Both the position numbers and the translations under genes were made by a program. From Hofstenia miamia (Eukaryota; Xenacoelomorpha; Acoela; Hofsteniidae): a stretch of DNA of 64,000 nt. The DNA is taken from NCBI GenBank assembly GCA_900660155.1, contig CABFPE010000077.1, forward strand, positions 1,499,041 to 1,563,040. Direction: 5' to 3'. A model generated the notes under the pieces. The model was not told where the DNA came from. It worked only from the letters and a program-made list of their open reading frames with translations, and did not search any database. Below are positions 37,883-49,803 of this stretch, piece by piece. How positions within the stretch are numbered: the first letter of the stretch is position 1; every line of letters begins with the position of its first letter.

Positions 37883-38323
37883 GTTAGTGCATGATTTGTT
37901 GCAAACTTTCCCTCCAATCAATTTTTGTTTAGACATGCTGAGTTATTTCCAATTCCACCAATAGCATGCAGTTAAGTTCTTTTCTAATCCAATTGTATTT
38001 AATTTCTTTCCATTCATTCTTTATACATACATCATTTGAAAATTATTGCATACCATATTTTTGCTTTCACAAATGCAAATATATTTTTCGGTAGTATGGA
38101 AAATCTAAGAGTTATTTTTTGAATTTAAGTGGATCTATTTTATAAGTACGTTTGAAAGTTTTGTATAAAGTTTATAATACGATGGGAAATGTTTTTTTTA
38201 TTCTAATGTATTCAAGGTTTTATAATAATTCAGCCATCAAAGGCTTCTTGCTAAATAATGCATATAAAAATTCAGCAATTTAAAATGTAACTGTGAAATT
38301 GAAGCTTGTGTAACAGTAATGAT

Positions 38324-38746
38324 CAGTGTTGGTCGATTTAAATCACTTGATTTAAATCATTGATTTAAACCGGATTTAAATCATGATTTAAATCAAAGCA
38401 CATTATTAGTTAAATTATTGATTTAAATCAAGTACACTAAAAGAGATGCAAGTAGTGTATTCTAATTGTTTTGAAGTCATTGCCCTGATATTGGAATGAA
38501 TTGGTCAGCCTTGAAATGTTGTTTTGCATGTCTTTTATCTTCAGTTTATTTCAAATTGATGAAATTATCGTATTTCATAAATATTAGTAACAAAAGGATT
38601 TCTAATATTTACTACCTTGGAAGATTGTCTGGGTAAAATTGAAATTTAGGTAAAAAAAATCCGATTTAAATCAATAAATCCGATTTAAATCAAAAAATCC
38701 GATTTTTTTGATTTTTTAATTTAAATCGGATTTTTTCCCAACACTG
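38324..38746. mobile_element. Non-autonomous hAT element (423 bp) with perfect 8-bp TSD
   Basis: The left end starts CAGTGTTGGTCGATTTAAAT and the minus-strand right end starts CAGTGTTGGGAAAAAATCCG. Identical octamers GTAATGAT flank it (38316-38323 and 38747-38754). About nine copies of the palindromic word GATTTAAATC, some with one change, lie in the outer 90 bases of each end. Such subterminal repeats are thought to bind transposase in hAT elements. It has no coding capacity. It lies 0.45 kb downstream of the candidate exon at 37695. Confidence 0.9.
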
Positions 38747-39578
38747 GTAATGATAGAATGTGGAGGTTTTGAAGTAATAAATCTAGCTAAACAATGTCAG
38801 AAAATCACACTTCAAATATACATTTTTTTCAGAATTGTTTGTAGTACTGTTTCATTTCAAAGACATCCATGGCTATAAGGAGCTTATTAATTTGTCTGTC
38901 TCACCTACTTGTTATTTACAAACGAAGCCCACATAAAATAGCTGTATGCTTAGACTAATAAATTCTACAAATCCTATAAGTTTGTGAAGTTCTGATTCTT
39001 TTTATGCTGTCTTTGATCATTTATCCAACTCAGCAAAATTGTCGTATACATTATACATTTAATCTAAATTTTGTATATGTTTGTGGTTTACTACGTTTTG
39101 TAAACTCTTTCGTTCTTCACACAGAGATGGAAGTAGGGCCAAAATTCAGCCAACATTTAGCGCCATTTTTATAATACTTGTCAGAAAATTTTCTCCAAAT
39201 TTTCACTGAAATTGAAGATCCTATGTTTACATTGAGAAAAGTAAAACTGCAAAATAGGGTTTTATTCTTCAACACATCGTTTGTAACTTATATGAACTTC
39301 ACTATATTTACGTTGACTTTCATGTATTGTTGCGTAAAATTGGGTTTTTTAAATTTCGCCACACCTTTTCCAATTCTTCGGCCTATTAACTGCCATCCCA
39401 TGTACATCTCTGCCGAATATTGATTTCCATGAGGAAAATTTATTGAAAACTCAATTAAATATAAATACACGTTTTGAAAATTCAGAAGAATTGAAACAAA
39501 TATTAAAAGTTTTAATATATTCCAATTTCTAGCAAACATTTCTAAAGAATTCTAAATAATTCTCTCTGACAGTGACTT

Positions 39579-39683
39579 TCACTGGTGCCATTGGGCATGA
39601 GTTGTAGCGAATTCAGATAATGCCTCAATGTTGGCTATTTGCTCTGCTTTCAGTTCGCTTTCGATCAAAACACGTAGTGTCTC
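39579..39683 (-). CDS. Candidate exon, probably terminal, coiled/helical protein
   Basis: On the minus strand, TTTCTTATCCATTATTTTAG forms an acceptor ending at 39684. The frame then encodes ETLRVLIESELKAEQIANIE and ALSEFATTHAQWHQ before TGA at 39579-39581. The other two frames close early. The peptide is an amphipathic helix rich in Glu/Ala/Leu. Its spacing resembles the last BAR-domain helix of endophilin-B-like or amphiphysin-like proteins (LL..I...HV..L..FV..Q..YY). That is a weak likeness, not an identification. An AATAAA on the minus strand near 39441 could end a 3' UTR. Alternatively, the GTGAAA overlapping the stop could act as a donor. Confidence 0.5.
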   Translation of the reverse strand, partial: ETLRVLIESELKAEQIANIEALSEFATTHAQWHQ

Positions 39684-41793
39684 CTAAAATAATGGATAAG
39701 AAACTTCAAATTACATACAAATCAAATAAAATTGCTGCAAGTGAGGTGCTATATGTATGCGTAGTGTACACATGTTAAAAATTAAGTATGCAAACTGCTG
39801 TGAATATATACATATATTCTTTTGAAATGTGAAATAAATTTTAGTTAGTGAGGAAGTGCATTATTGATTTGTAGGGATTTTCTATCAATCTTTCTATCTA
39901 CCTATCAAGCTATACATATATAAATATGTGGGTTGGGTCGGGATGAGCCTAGCAGGACCAACGAATAACGACCCTCTTTTATTCTTGGGTTTTTCTACAA
40001 AGAAAAAAAATTGTTGATTTTGCTGTTGCTCCCATGCAAGGCCCACTGTTTATAGTAGACCTTGTCCCATAGGACTTAAGACTCATGATTATCTGAACCT
40101 TAACTATGGAGCTAGTTTGTATGAATTTAAAAAAACGAAGTTTTAATTAAAAAAGAGGTGTTTGCACAGCAATAAACTTAATACAATGACACCAGGTAAT
40201 TTAAAATTTAGTAGACAGTACATCAGATTAAGTAGTTATTCTATTATCAAGATAGAAATTTTCTCACTTTTTGTATTGAGTAATACGTTGAAATCGAAGC
40301 TGTTTTCTACTTGTATAACTCTTATAATTCATAATGCGAATGTCACTTTCGATTATATAAAAAAATCGATTATTGCTTCTAAAAGCCTATTCGTAAACTG
40401 TTTCTTCAGTTCCCATTGTAAAATTTTAATTGGAAGATTTGGACTTTCAACAGTCTGATATCTTTTTACTATATCGACTTCTTGTTTATTTTCTTCTTAA
40501 CTATATCTTAGTTAAAAGTCAAAACATCCTTCTATCGATTTTTTAATAACATAAAATAAAAGTTCAAAGATTTTCGAATAATGTTAAAAGGCGGTACTTT
40601 ATTCGATAAGACGGATAATTCTTCTTAATGTGTTTTGTGGTCGCAGACCTATACGGATTTGTGATGAAACATTTACAGTTTTTTATAGCCGAAAGAATAT
40701 CGAATCCTTGATCTTTTAAAAACCGACGACATTGAGTTTATCCACGTTTATAAATAGACTATGTGACGTTGACGTTTGCACAACGGTTGTGTGTTTTTCT
40801 TATCTAGAGTCATAATTAACTCGTCACATTTTTGTTACTAGCTTGAATGAGCGCATGCTACATTTCTAATAGTAAAATTCCATATAACATCTATTCTGTG
40901 TTTTTTATCACGTTATTATAGTTGTTTTTTAATTTCTGCTTATAGTTGCAGAAATTGTTTTTTTAAAGGAGTTCGTTGAACTCTAATTCCTTAATTTCGT
41001 AAACGCTTACTAATTAATGAAGATATTTAGAATCTGACATCACCGCGTGTTAGAGAGTTCTGTTCTCTTTCTTTTTCGACTCAAATAGTTTTTCTTCAGA
41101 AATCAAAATATTTGAGAGTAGTTGTTGTTCCCATGAGTATTAGACAGTATTATTTTATTAAAATTAGAATGGAAAGAATCTGAATATTTTTTAAAAATCT
41201 GATTTCCCATTGAAAAAAATTCAATATTCTTGTGCAGTCAGTCACAAGAATAGATGTGCCCATATCAAAGACTTTCAATACTTATTAACAGGGTTGGAGA
41301 AAATATTTTAAAATGTGAACAAAAAGGGTTGTCACTTTGTGGTAATGCTAGTAGAAATAGGGTTAAAAATATTTCCATGTTTTCTTTGGATTTTACTTTC
41401 ATCTAAAATATTTTTGTCATACAATTTGTATAGCGAAATATTATCACATAACTTGATTCAAGTTTTGTCTGATTTTTGAATAGTAAGGAACATATTAATG
41501 CGCTCCCGAAGTATAAAGTTCTCATGCCTCATTAATAATCTAAAGAAGAACATTGTTACGCATGGTGAGGAACCACAAACCAGACAAAGCTTAATTAATG
41601 GAAGAAACGCGTGATATTGTATAACAATATATTATTCTGTTATTGTTATTTTAATAGTGTATGTAAGAGTTTACGTTTATTTAGTTGTAATTTTGTATTT
41701 ATGACATTTTCACCTACTACAAGTATTTTTATCAAAACTGGTCTGATTGATTCCTTTCTTTCTCACCTATACAAAAAATCTAAATTTATTATT

Positions 41794-41825
<32 letters not shown>

Positions 41826-43802
41826 GAGCACATCAATGGCCATTTAACATTAGAAATTTTTAATCACATTCATAATATCAACATTAGAAGAACAAATTAT
41901 ACAAAAATTTCAGAAGAATTAACAACATCGACAAAACAAAGTTATTAAATAAACAAATTTATCCAACTAAGTATTTATATTTATTTTAGATTTCATTTTA
42001 TAATTTTAGTGTAGTTAATAAATTGTAAAAATATTTTTGCCGCAAATTATTTGACACTTTTAATTGTAGTAAGGGCGTATTGACATTTTAGATGCAGGCC
42101 TTTGACGCATTTAATATATTATTACTTATATGTTAAATTATTTTTGAATACTGAGCTATATATTGTAAAATGAAATTTTCCTCTAAATTGGAATGTATTT
42201 ATCACCTCTAAAAATTCATTTTTGATTTGTACAAATCATTATCTCTGTAACAGGCTTAGTGCAAAAAATTCCTATGCCCACATTTTAAGATTTTTAAATG
42301 AATTTAAGTAAAAAAATTTCATGTTAAATTTATATTTTTTGTTAGATAGCATATAAACAGGGCCATCTGAAAAAATGTCTAAAATATGACATTTAAATTC
42401 ACAAGAAGAAATTCTTCTGATGCAGAAATTCAACGATATTTCTGTAATTTTTGCAAAAATAGTTTTCAAAATGGTGTTAGATGACTTTTAAGGGGAATTG
42501 TATATTAGGCAATCTTTAATAGTATTCCATCCTACGCAATTTCACTATTATTCTTAATTTCTAAGAATTGCAGGAAAACGCAAGCTTGCCAACCTGTACT
42601 AAGTGGTTCTTTTCATAAGGTACTGTAGTTTTAGAATTAATTTTCTCTACATGTTTTATTGAAATAAAAGTGCTTTTAAGTCCCTTCCTTCCATTGACAA
42701 ACACTGGCGACCCAGAGACTATTTTCCCATATTTCTATCATGTTTAACTTTTATGATCTAATTTTTTGGACTATTCAAATTAAAAATTAATAATTTAGTT
42801 CTAAATTTTAATTTTTATAAATATTTTATTTTTGTCGAAATAATTATCAAATATTCTGAAAATCAACTTGTTTTCTTACAGTGACCATCAATGACGAAAA
42901 TATAGAAAGCAAACATTAGTACTATAAAATATACATGTAGTTCACGTTTCATGTTTTGGGAATTAAAGGTGTGTTCAGACTTTTATTAGCAGGTTTTCAG
43001 TTAAGAATTCGTAATATTATTTTGATTGCCGCAGTAGGAAATTACACCTGTAAACAGCAAGCGATTAGAATTTGAAATTGAAATATTTCAAGTTCAATAC
43101 CTGTGAGGTATATAAATATAATAACAAAAAATAGAATTTCATTGAAATCAAATACTAAATAAATAAAATATTAAAAAATGAAACACAAAAATATAATTTC
43201 AAAAAATAAAGCACCAAAAACAATCAATTGCTTTTCGAACTTGAGAAATATTTAACTTAGCATTAATATTTAACGAATCATTTTAATTTGAAAAAAATAC
43301 CTATTTTATTCTTTACGAATTTATGTATGAATTCCTTTATATGAATTTACTAAATTAATGACAATCTTTTTCAAATTTCTTTATTTCGTTTCACAATTTC
43401 ATTTTAAAATTAAAAATTTTTTGTTCTATTTATTTCGTGCATTGAAATCTATGCATCTAATGAAATTATATATTGTTTTTTAATTTGATTTTTCTAAGTT
43501 TCTAATATTTTAGAGAATGTTGGTAGAATTACTTAAAACCAAAAATGGAAAGGTCTTTTATTTGGATTTCTTGGAATTTTGAGAAAGTACTGGATTCCAT
43601 GTAAAATTTGTTTGCACATTTTGCTGACATTAAGATAAATTTTGTAAAATAATAGTAAGATTTAATGAATATAATAAACATTTTATGTAAATATAAAGTT
43701 AATTCAATTTCTAAAAATAACAATAACAGATGAAATATTAAAAAATTAGGAAATTTGGCATATTGATAAAATTTTGGTATTTCTTGCTGTGAGGTTTTAT
43801 TA
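39684..43802. other. AT-rich tract, no gene recognised
   Basis: A GC-richer patch at 39930-40080 (GGGTTGGGTCGGGATG...) looks like a repeat fragment but has no partner I can find. A CAGGGTTGGAGAAAAT word at 41289 resembles the left end of the element at 43811 but lacks a right end. A 25-base (TA)n run lies at 41798-41822. No upstream exon for the minus-strand candidate at 39579 was found. Confidence 0.4.
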
Positions 43803-43810
43803 ATTTTGGC

Positions 43811-44185
43811 CAGGGTTGGCAAATAAAAGACACCCGTGTTTTAAAACATGTTTTAAAACAGTTGTTTTTTATTGATGTTTTTTAAAAGAGTTTGTATTAT
43901 GACAACGGCTTTTAAAATTTTATACATTGAATTTTGCTGTAGTTGTAATTGTATTTTACAATGTAATGTATAATTAAACATATCAACCCTACACTCCGAC
44001 GGAGCTGCGAAACCGGTCTTAGCATAAAAAAATCCGAAAACTGAACTTCGTCATGAAGAACAAATAAATCTTTTCATGTAAAGTAGGTTTTTTTCTTAGT
44101 AGTTGTTCAGGTGTTTTAAAACACTGTTTTTAATAAAAAAGCAATTTTTAAACATTTTTTATTAATTAACGTTTTTTCAACCCTG
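43811..44185. mobile_element. Non-autonomous hAT element (375 bp) with perfect 8-bp TSD
   Basis: The left end is CAGGGTTGGCAAATAAAAGA and the minus-strand right end is CAGGGTTGAAAAAACGTTAA. The flanking octamers are identical: ATTTTGGC at 43803-43810 and 44186-44193. Palindromic TGTTTTAAAACA words occur near both ends. The interior is non-coding. A minus-strand open frame running into its left end (43529-43822) is not a gene. Confidence 0.88.
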
Positions 44186-44845
44186 ATTTTGGCATTTTAT
44201 TTTTTGATTTTATATTTCATTGCTTTTTGTATGTCTGTTGCCTACTTATTAAATTTATCAGATCTGAGGTTTTGTCGTAAAATCGGCTGTCTTGCTCCAA
44301 TTATTGGTTCTTAGTAGCTGATAAAGAAAGCCGATGCGATGATAAAATGATAATCGATAATTTTGAAAAAAATTAACTCTTTTGTTGCTTATATTTTAGA
44401 CAAATGTTCAAACACATGCTACGTACTAATTCGAACTAAGTGTTAGATCTTAACTAGTGCGATTGTACAAACTTTTGGGGATTTACTTTTATGGATTGGC
44501 CTATCAGCACAAAGAAATATACATTAGTGTCAAATTGCAGGCAATATTTTGCGATTAAAATTAAATTGTAAATAGCCTGTTCCCTTGCAATAAGCGCTGT
44601 TTGGAATCAATTGTTTCATTGATTTTAATGTGATAGTAATTTTAATTGCTAACAAAACGGTAATGATGCAAAAAATTGTTTTCTTCATTTGTTTAACATT
44701 AAATGATAATAATTTATTCATATTATGCAACTTAGCAGACATCAATTTTTCATATACCATAAGTTACTTGGTAGAAATATGTTCTGTTAAAATTTTAATG
44801 ATCATAGATACGCAATTAATTCATTTTTAAAAATATTTTAAATTA

Positions 44846-46199
44846 GTGGAAATTTGGATTAATATATCGGCCCAAAAATGCTCGAAAAAATATATGAACA
44901 CATGCAAATTCGTTCACTATGCTTTATTAAAAAATCATTAATAATTTTATGACATTTCCTATGATACCCATTTGTATTGTCTATCTGACATATGACAGTT
45001 TGTATTAATTAGTTTTCTATTTCAGATGTTATTTCATGTAAACAACAACACCAATAATTTATGAACATTGTGTATATGGATTGATGTTGATAATTTTGCG
45101 GATAAATATCGGCAACGTTGATGGGTAGCAAACTATATTTTATGTTAACTACTAAATTGATGGTGTGCAAGTGCATACTGCCATGCTTTGTGAAAATTTC
45201 CAGCTATAGGTAGAAAACCTAATATTGGTGATTTTGAAAAAGCCAAATTTTACATTTAGTTGAAAAAGCAAATAAAAAAACGCAAATTTCAAGTGCTATT
45301 GATCATAATTTAGGAAATCCGGTAAGATATGGTAGTAACAGTAGAAGAATTACAAAGAAGTTTTCTGATAAAATCATCAGAAACTTTCTAAAACATAGTA
45401 AGCGCTCAGTTCAATATACAAAAAATTGGGATTTTAGATATGAAAAGATGGAAAAGCAGTTATCACATGACCTAACATTTTGTAGAAGCACCATGTCACA
45501 AGACGGTTTACGGATTTTTCTCAGAGGAAAATAAATGGAATCTGTGTGGGCTTGATTGTGTAACTATACGCATTTAATTGGAAATCAATAAACATAGTAT
45601 TGAGGCGAATTTCTCGTGGAGATGGAATTATGGTTTTGGCCGCTTTTGCAGTTAGTTGAAAAGCGGTTTTAGGAACATCTCACAGTAGGTTGATTCCAGA
45701 AAATATCAACCGTGTTTTTCCGGTAATTTATTTACATTTTTGAATCCGGAGATGTGTTCCAGCAAGATAACGCCCCAATACACGTGTCTATTGAAGTACA
45801 CGTAACTATTATAAAGATTACAGCAGATATCCAGATCTTAGCCGTATGCTCTATATATGGAAAAGTATTTTAAAGGATGTCTATAGAAATGGAAATTAGC
45901 ATACGACAGTAAGGAACCTGATAAATGCTACCGTGGCTGCCTACACCGATTCAAGTGAGGTTCTTCGATTGTTTAATATTAGTTTTTACAGTGTTCATAA
46001 CTATTTTCGCAACTGCAAATAGCTTGTCGTTGTTTACATGAAATAAAATCTGAAATAGAAAACTAATTAATTCTAACTGTCATATGTCAGATAGATAATA
46101 TAAAAAGGTATCATATAGAATTTAGTAAAATTATTTATTGTATTTTAATGTGCAAAAATGAGTATTCATATATTTTGAGTATATCCAGAAAAGTTCGTT
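44846..46199 (+). mobile_element. Tc/mariner-type transposon with long TIRs (about 1.35 kb), degenerate
   Basis: Bases 44846-45050 and 46025-46199 are long inverted repeats. The innermost 60 or so bases match almost perfectly (ATCTGACATATGACAGTT...TTATTTCATGTAAACAAC), and the outer parts are more diverged. TA dinucleotides at 44844-44845 and 46200-46201 could be the duplicated target. TIRs near 200 bp recall the Tc3 type rather than classic Tc1. Outer borders are approximate. A broken transposase lies between. Confidence 0.75.
45280..45890 (+). pseudogene. Tc1/Tc3-like transposase pseudogene
   Basis: The longest open part (45280-45531) encodes TQISSAIDHNLGNPVRYGSN, then SRRITKKFSDKIIRNFLKHS. 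This is the N-terminal DNA-binding region, including the GRxxxLSxRDxRxI-like turn. Next comes RIFSEENKWNLCGLDC (about 45510-45560), where a functional enzyme would read FSDExKWNLDGPDG, so the first catalytic aspartate is changed to Glu here. VFQQDNAPIHV (about 45750-45784) keeps the second. YPDLSRMLYIWK (about 45825-45860) corresponds to SPDLNPIENVWG and has lost the last Glu. Several stops and frame changes separate these blocks, so it is inactive. Confidence 0.75.
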
Positions 46200-46539
46200 T
46201 AGTAATATGTAATGGATGTACATGCATGTCAGAATTTCAAAGCTAAGTTTAAGTAGGTCAAGCTTTTTTAACATCGTTAGTTAGTATTATTAAGTAAACA
46301 ATTGTTTCACTGTAAAATAATGTAATTTATAAAATTTTATTCGTTCGTCCCAATATACTTTTACCGGGATTGCTTCTTAACGTAACTGAATTTACTTAAT
46401 TTTTAGTAATAAACAGTGCAAAAAAACAAGAATTCCTAAACCACATCACAATAATTTCGGCTAAAAATACGATCAATTAAGTTGTTAAATTTGATTAGTA
46501 ATATTGTTCTATTTTGTGTTAAATCGCTGTACAATTGTT

Positions 46540-46760
46540 AATTAATTTCATTCGAAAACATGCATGTTTCGTGTTTTGGGTGTTTACACGGTGACACAAG
46601 ACATAAGACAGTCGAGAAAATCAAAATCTTTTGATATTCGAATGTTTTCAAGTGCTCTACTTGAGTGGTTGAATGTCGCGCGTTTTGGGTGTTTAGACGT
46701 GACATTCGCTCATTGAAAACACAAGACATGCATGTCTCATGTCACGTGTAAACGAGGTAT
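46540..46760. repeat. Repeat with internal direct and inverted copies
   Basis: GTTTTGGGTGTTTACACGGTGACA (about 46571-46596) recurs as GTTTTGGGTGTTTAGACGTGACA in style (about 46682-46705), and an inverted relative, CATGTCACGTGTAAACGAGG, lies at about 46738-46757. ACATGCATGT occurs at both sides. The layout suggests a small MITE built of repeated units. TIR borders and TSD are not clear to me. Confidence 0.5.
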
Positions 46761-47127
46761 TATGGATAAAAGCTTGTTGATACCTTACGGTTTTGTATAG
46801 GAAGTAAGCAGCCGAGGTGGACCTATGCGAGTGCACCCCACAAATGCGGAATGGGATCACTCAGATCGAACACCACCAAAATAAATATCCCTGACAGGTT
46901 CCAATACCTCTGCATTGATAAAAACTAAGAAAAATTTGAAACTAATGCAAAACACTTGGTCTTAATAATTTGTTTGTGTTTCCTAGAACCGAAATCGAAC
47001 CGCAGTTAAAAAATTCAACCGTTGATCTCTAATTATGACATAGAAGGTTTATTTGAATATAAACATACTCAAGAATTACTGCTAGTTTCATTATGCTAAA
47101 TAGTAAACGACTTTCATCGTATTTTAA

Positions 47128-47859
47128 CCCTTTTCTGGCCAAAATTGTATGTTAGTTGATTTTTTTAAATATGACCATTTTTCTAGATAAATATGCGTCA
47201 AAAAGGATGTTGATAATTGAAAAAATAAATATAAATTTTAGTAGAAAAATCGCTATGTTCATTGTGATAAACCCTGGCCAGCCTCTCATTTTTATGAATA
47301 TTTATGTTCACTGGAATGATCAAATCGCATAGATTTTGGTCATTATAATGTATATCAAGGGATACATAATGCTAGTGAAAATATTTGTGAAGAAATATAC
47401 CAATAGTTAATAGCATTTCTAAAAAATAATTTTGAAACTGAAAGTTTTCAGCTTAGGCTGAATAAAAATTGTTTAACAACATATAAATCGCAACAACAAA
47501 CTGTAAGAGAAAGTATTTTATTTTTATGAATGTTTATGATCACTGTAATAAAGAAATCCCATAGATGTTTGGTCATTATAATGTATATTAAGGGATACAT
47601 AATGCTAATGAAAATATTTGTGAACAAATATAGCAATTGTCAATAGCATTTCTAAAAAATAATTTTGAAACTGAAAGTTTTCAGCTTAGGCTGAATAAAA
47701 ATTGTTTAACAACATATAAATCGCAACAACAAACTGTAAGAGAAAGTATTTCATTTTTAGCATAGACGCAACAACATAAACCACTACAACAGATTTTCCC
47801 TAAAATTTGACTTAGCTTTTTCAGTTTTTGTTTTGTTCATTGTAATGAACAGAAAAGGG
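47128..47859. mobile_element. Non-autonomous piggyBac-like element (732 bp)
   Basis: TTAA followed by CCCTTTTCTG (47124-47137) is mirrored exactly by CAGAAAAGGG followed by TTAA (47850-47863). piggyBac elements insert at TTAA, duplicate it, and have ends starting CCC. The match beyond 10 bp is weak. Inside is a two-copy direct repeat (listed separately) and a GTTCATTGTAATGAAC palindrome next to the right end. There is no transposase frame. Confidence 0.75.
47288..47757. repeat. Two tandem copies of a 232/233-bp unit inside the piggyBac-like element
   Basis: Copy one spans 47288-47519 and copy two 47520 to about 47757. The second halves are almost identical (AACTGAAAGTTTTCAGCTTA through AGAGAAAGTATTT). 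The first halves differ by several substitutions. This suggests a duplication followed by uneven divergence or partial gene conversion. Confidence 0.9.
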
Positions 47860-49078
47860 TTAAGTTGCTGCCTTTGCTTTGCTAATTCTTATTTTATACT
47901 GTCGCTAAGTAGAGTAATTGCATCTGCTCACTTTATTCTTATGAATTATTGTCAAACTTTTACATTTCAAACATTTCTCCCTAAGTTTCTGTTAGCTGAT
48001 AATATTCTTAACATGGTTTTCAAATAATCAACATACATTGCTTATGTTCCTACTTCATATTTTTGGAACATGGTTTTTTTATAACAGGTTTCTCTCTAGT
48101 GTTTAGAAAACAATTTCATTAGAATTCAAAATCTTGGGCCATATCCGCTAAAACCTGCAATAAATAAAAAATTGTGGTTGAGACTACATAATGAAGATCA
48201 GACATAATTTCAAATATATCTTCCTTATAACGGATAGATAGTAATTTTTTGAAAACCTTTCTTCTGTTTAAGTTATATTCGTTTACTTTTTAATCTTCAT
48301 TTTTGTGAAACCACATTTCATAGAAATCTGCCGATTAGTTCTGAGATCTCAGGTTACATGCCTTAGTAAATTCATAGGTTTTGACTGCTAAAGTTCTCAC
48401 TCCAAATTCGTGTTTACCCATTCATTTGATTTTAAAAACTCACATAATGCACATACGCTCCCTGGGAATTACTATCATGCATACATTCAGGAACACCGTC
48501 CTAATAAAATTGGTCAGTTTTGGTTTAACTGCACTTTTTAGTGGACGCATTCGTTTGTGAATTGAACCTTATTGTTTTGGTAATTTTCAATTTTTGATGC
48601 TTCATGGATTGCTTCGCTAATCATATCATTGATTACTCTTGGTGAGTCATTTTGCTAAATGAAATTTAACGATCAAATAATTGGTTCAATATTTAGAGTG
48701 CATTCAACCGGTAAATCCGCGATTTGGTTTATTGGAGAATTCTCTCATCTCTTTCTTTGTGACAGTTTTAAAATCAAAGTTCTATCTCTTTAGAATAAAT
48801 TAAGACTATATATTCAAGAATACCAAGCATGAGACTCTTCGCCATTGCAATACTTGTCATTGCTATTTACTTAGGATTTCTTACTCATTTTGTTCACACT
48901 GCACGCGAAATTTCTTAAGTGAATGAAGCCTCATACCTGAGCGCTGTTTGGTGCGTATGAGTGCAATAATGGCGAACATTCAATTGATTAAAAAATTTCC
49001 AACACTTTATTTCCAATAACCAATATTTTTCCTTATTACTATAACACTTAGAATTTCAGAAAATCATATATAAATATA

Positions 49079-49165
49079 TGCAAATACGGGCTTTGGATAC
49101 AAAATTTTAAAATACCTACAAGGCGCTGGATACAAATCCCATAGTATCAAGAGTCCGTATTTGTA
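49079..49165. repeat. Imperfect 22-bp inverted repeat (hairpin, about 87 bp)
   Basis: TGCAAATACGGGCTTTGGAT (49079-) pairs with the reverse complement of ATCAAGAGTCCGTATTTGTA (to 49165), with about 18 of 22 positions matching and a 43-base loop. GGATACAAAT words repeat inside. It could be a very small MITE. There is no known RNA match. Confidence 0.6.
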
Positions 49166-49768
49166 TGGATATGTGTATGTGTGTGAATCAAAGGGAAAAT
49201 ACACATATTAATTAACAAAGTGAATGATTTTACAGCGTGATCAGGAAAATAGTTCTGAATGCTTTGATTTGTACTAAGATTAGTTTTTTGTATTTATTAC
49301 ATGTAGAAGTACGTCTAATAGATTTTCAGAACGGTTTGTGAAAATTTATTTGTTCAAAAGAAATCTATTTTAGTTTTCCGAGCCAACAACTAACATTAAT
49401 TTGTGCTTTATATCTAATTTTTGCTCTTCTTAAATTTTTTCCTACTGTGCTGTAGGCGCTAAGTATACTACCACTCATTTATATGGGGGCCCAAAATGCA
49501 TCGGCTCTAGGCTTCTTGTAAAATCATGTAATTCAGTGGTATTGAAAAAATTGTGTACATCAACCAAGATTCTAAAATTTTACTCAAAAAAACCTGAAAT
49601 ACATAGTCATTAGAAAATACTAATTTATTGAAATGGTGCGTTTTTAGCTATTTTTTGAATTTTTTCATTGAAATTTAATTGGGATCCTAATTAGGCCAAA
49701 TTTTGGGAGTGGATATTAATTAAAAAGCATTTCATTGCAATAACAGGCTCGATGCTGAACGAGTGCTG

Positions 49769-49770
<2 letters not shown>

Positions 49771-49801
<31 letters not shown>
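49771..49801. repeat. (TA)n microsatellite
   Basis: This is a run of about 31 bases of TA repeats. Confidence 0.95.

Positions 49802-49803
<2 letters not shown>

Noticed and set aside
41289-41315. CAGGGTTGGAGAAAAT, like the left end of the hAT element at 43811
   Set aside because: No right end or TSD lies within a plausible distance.
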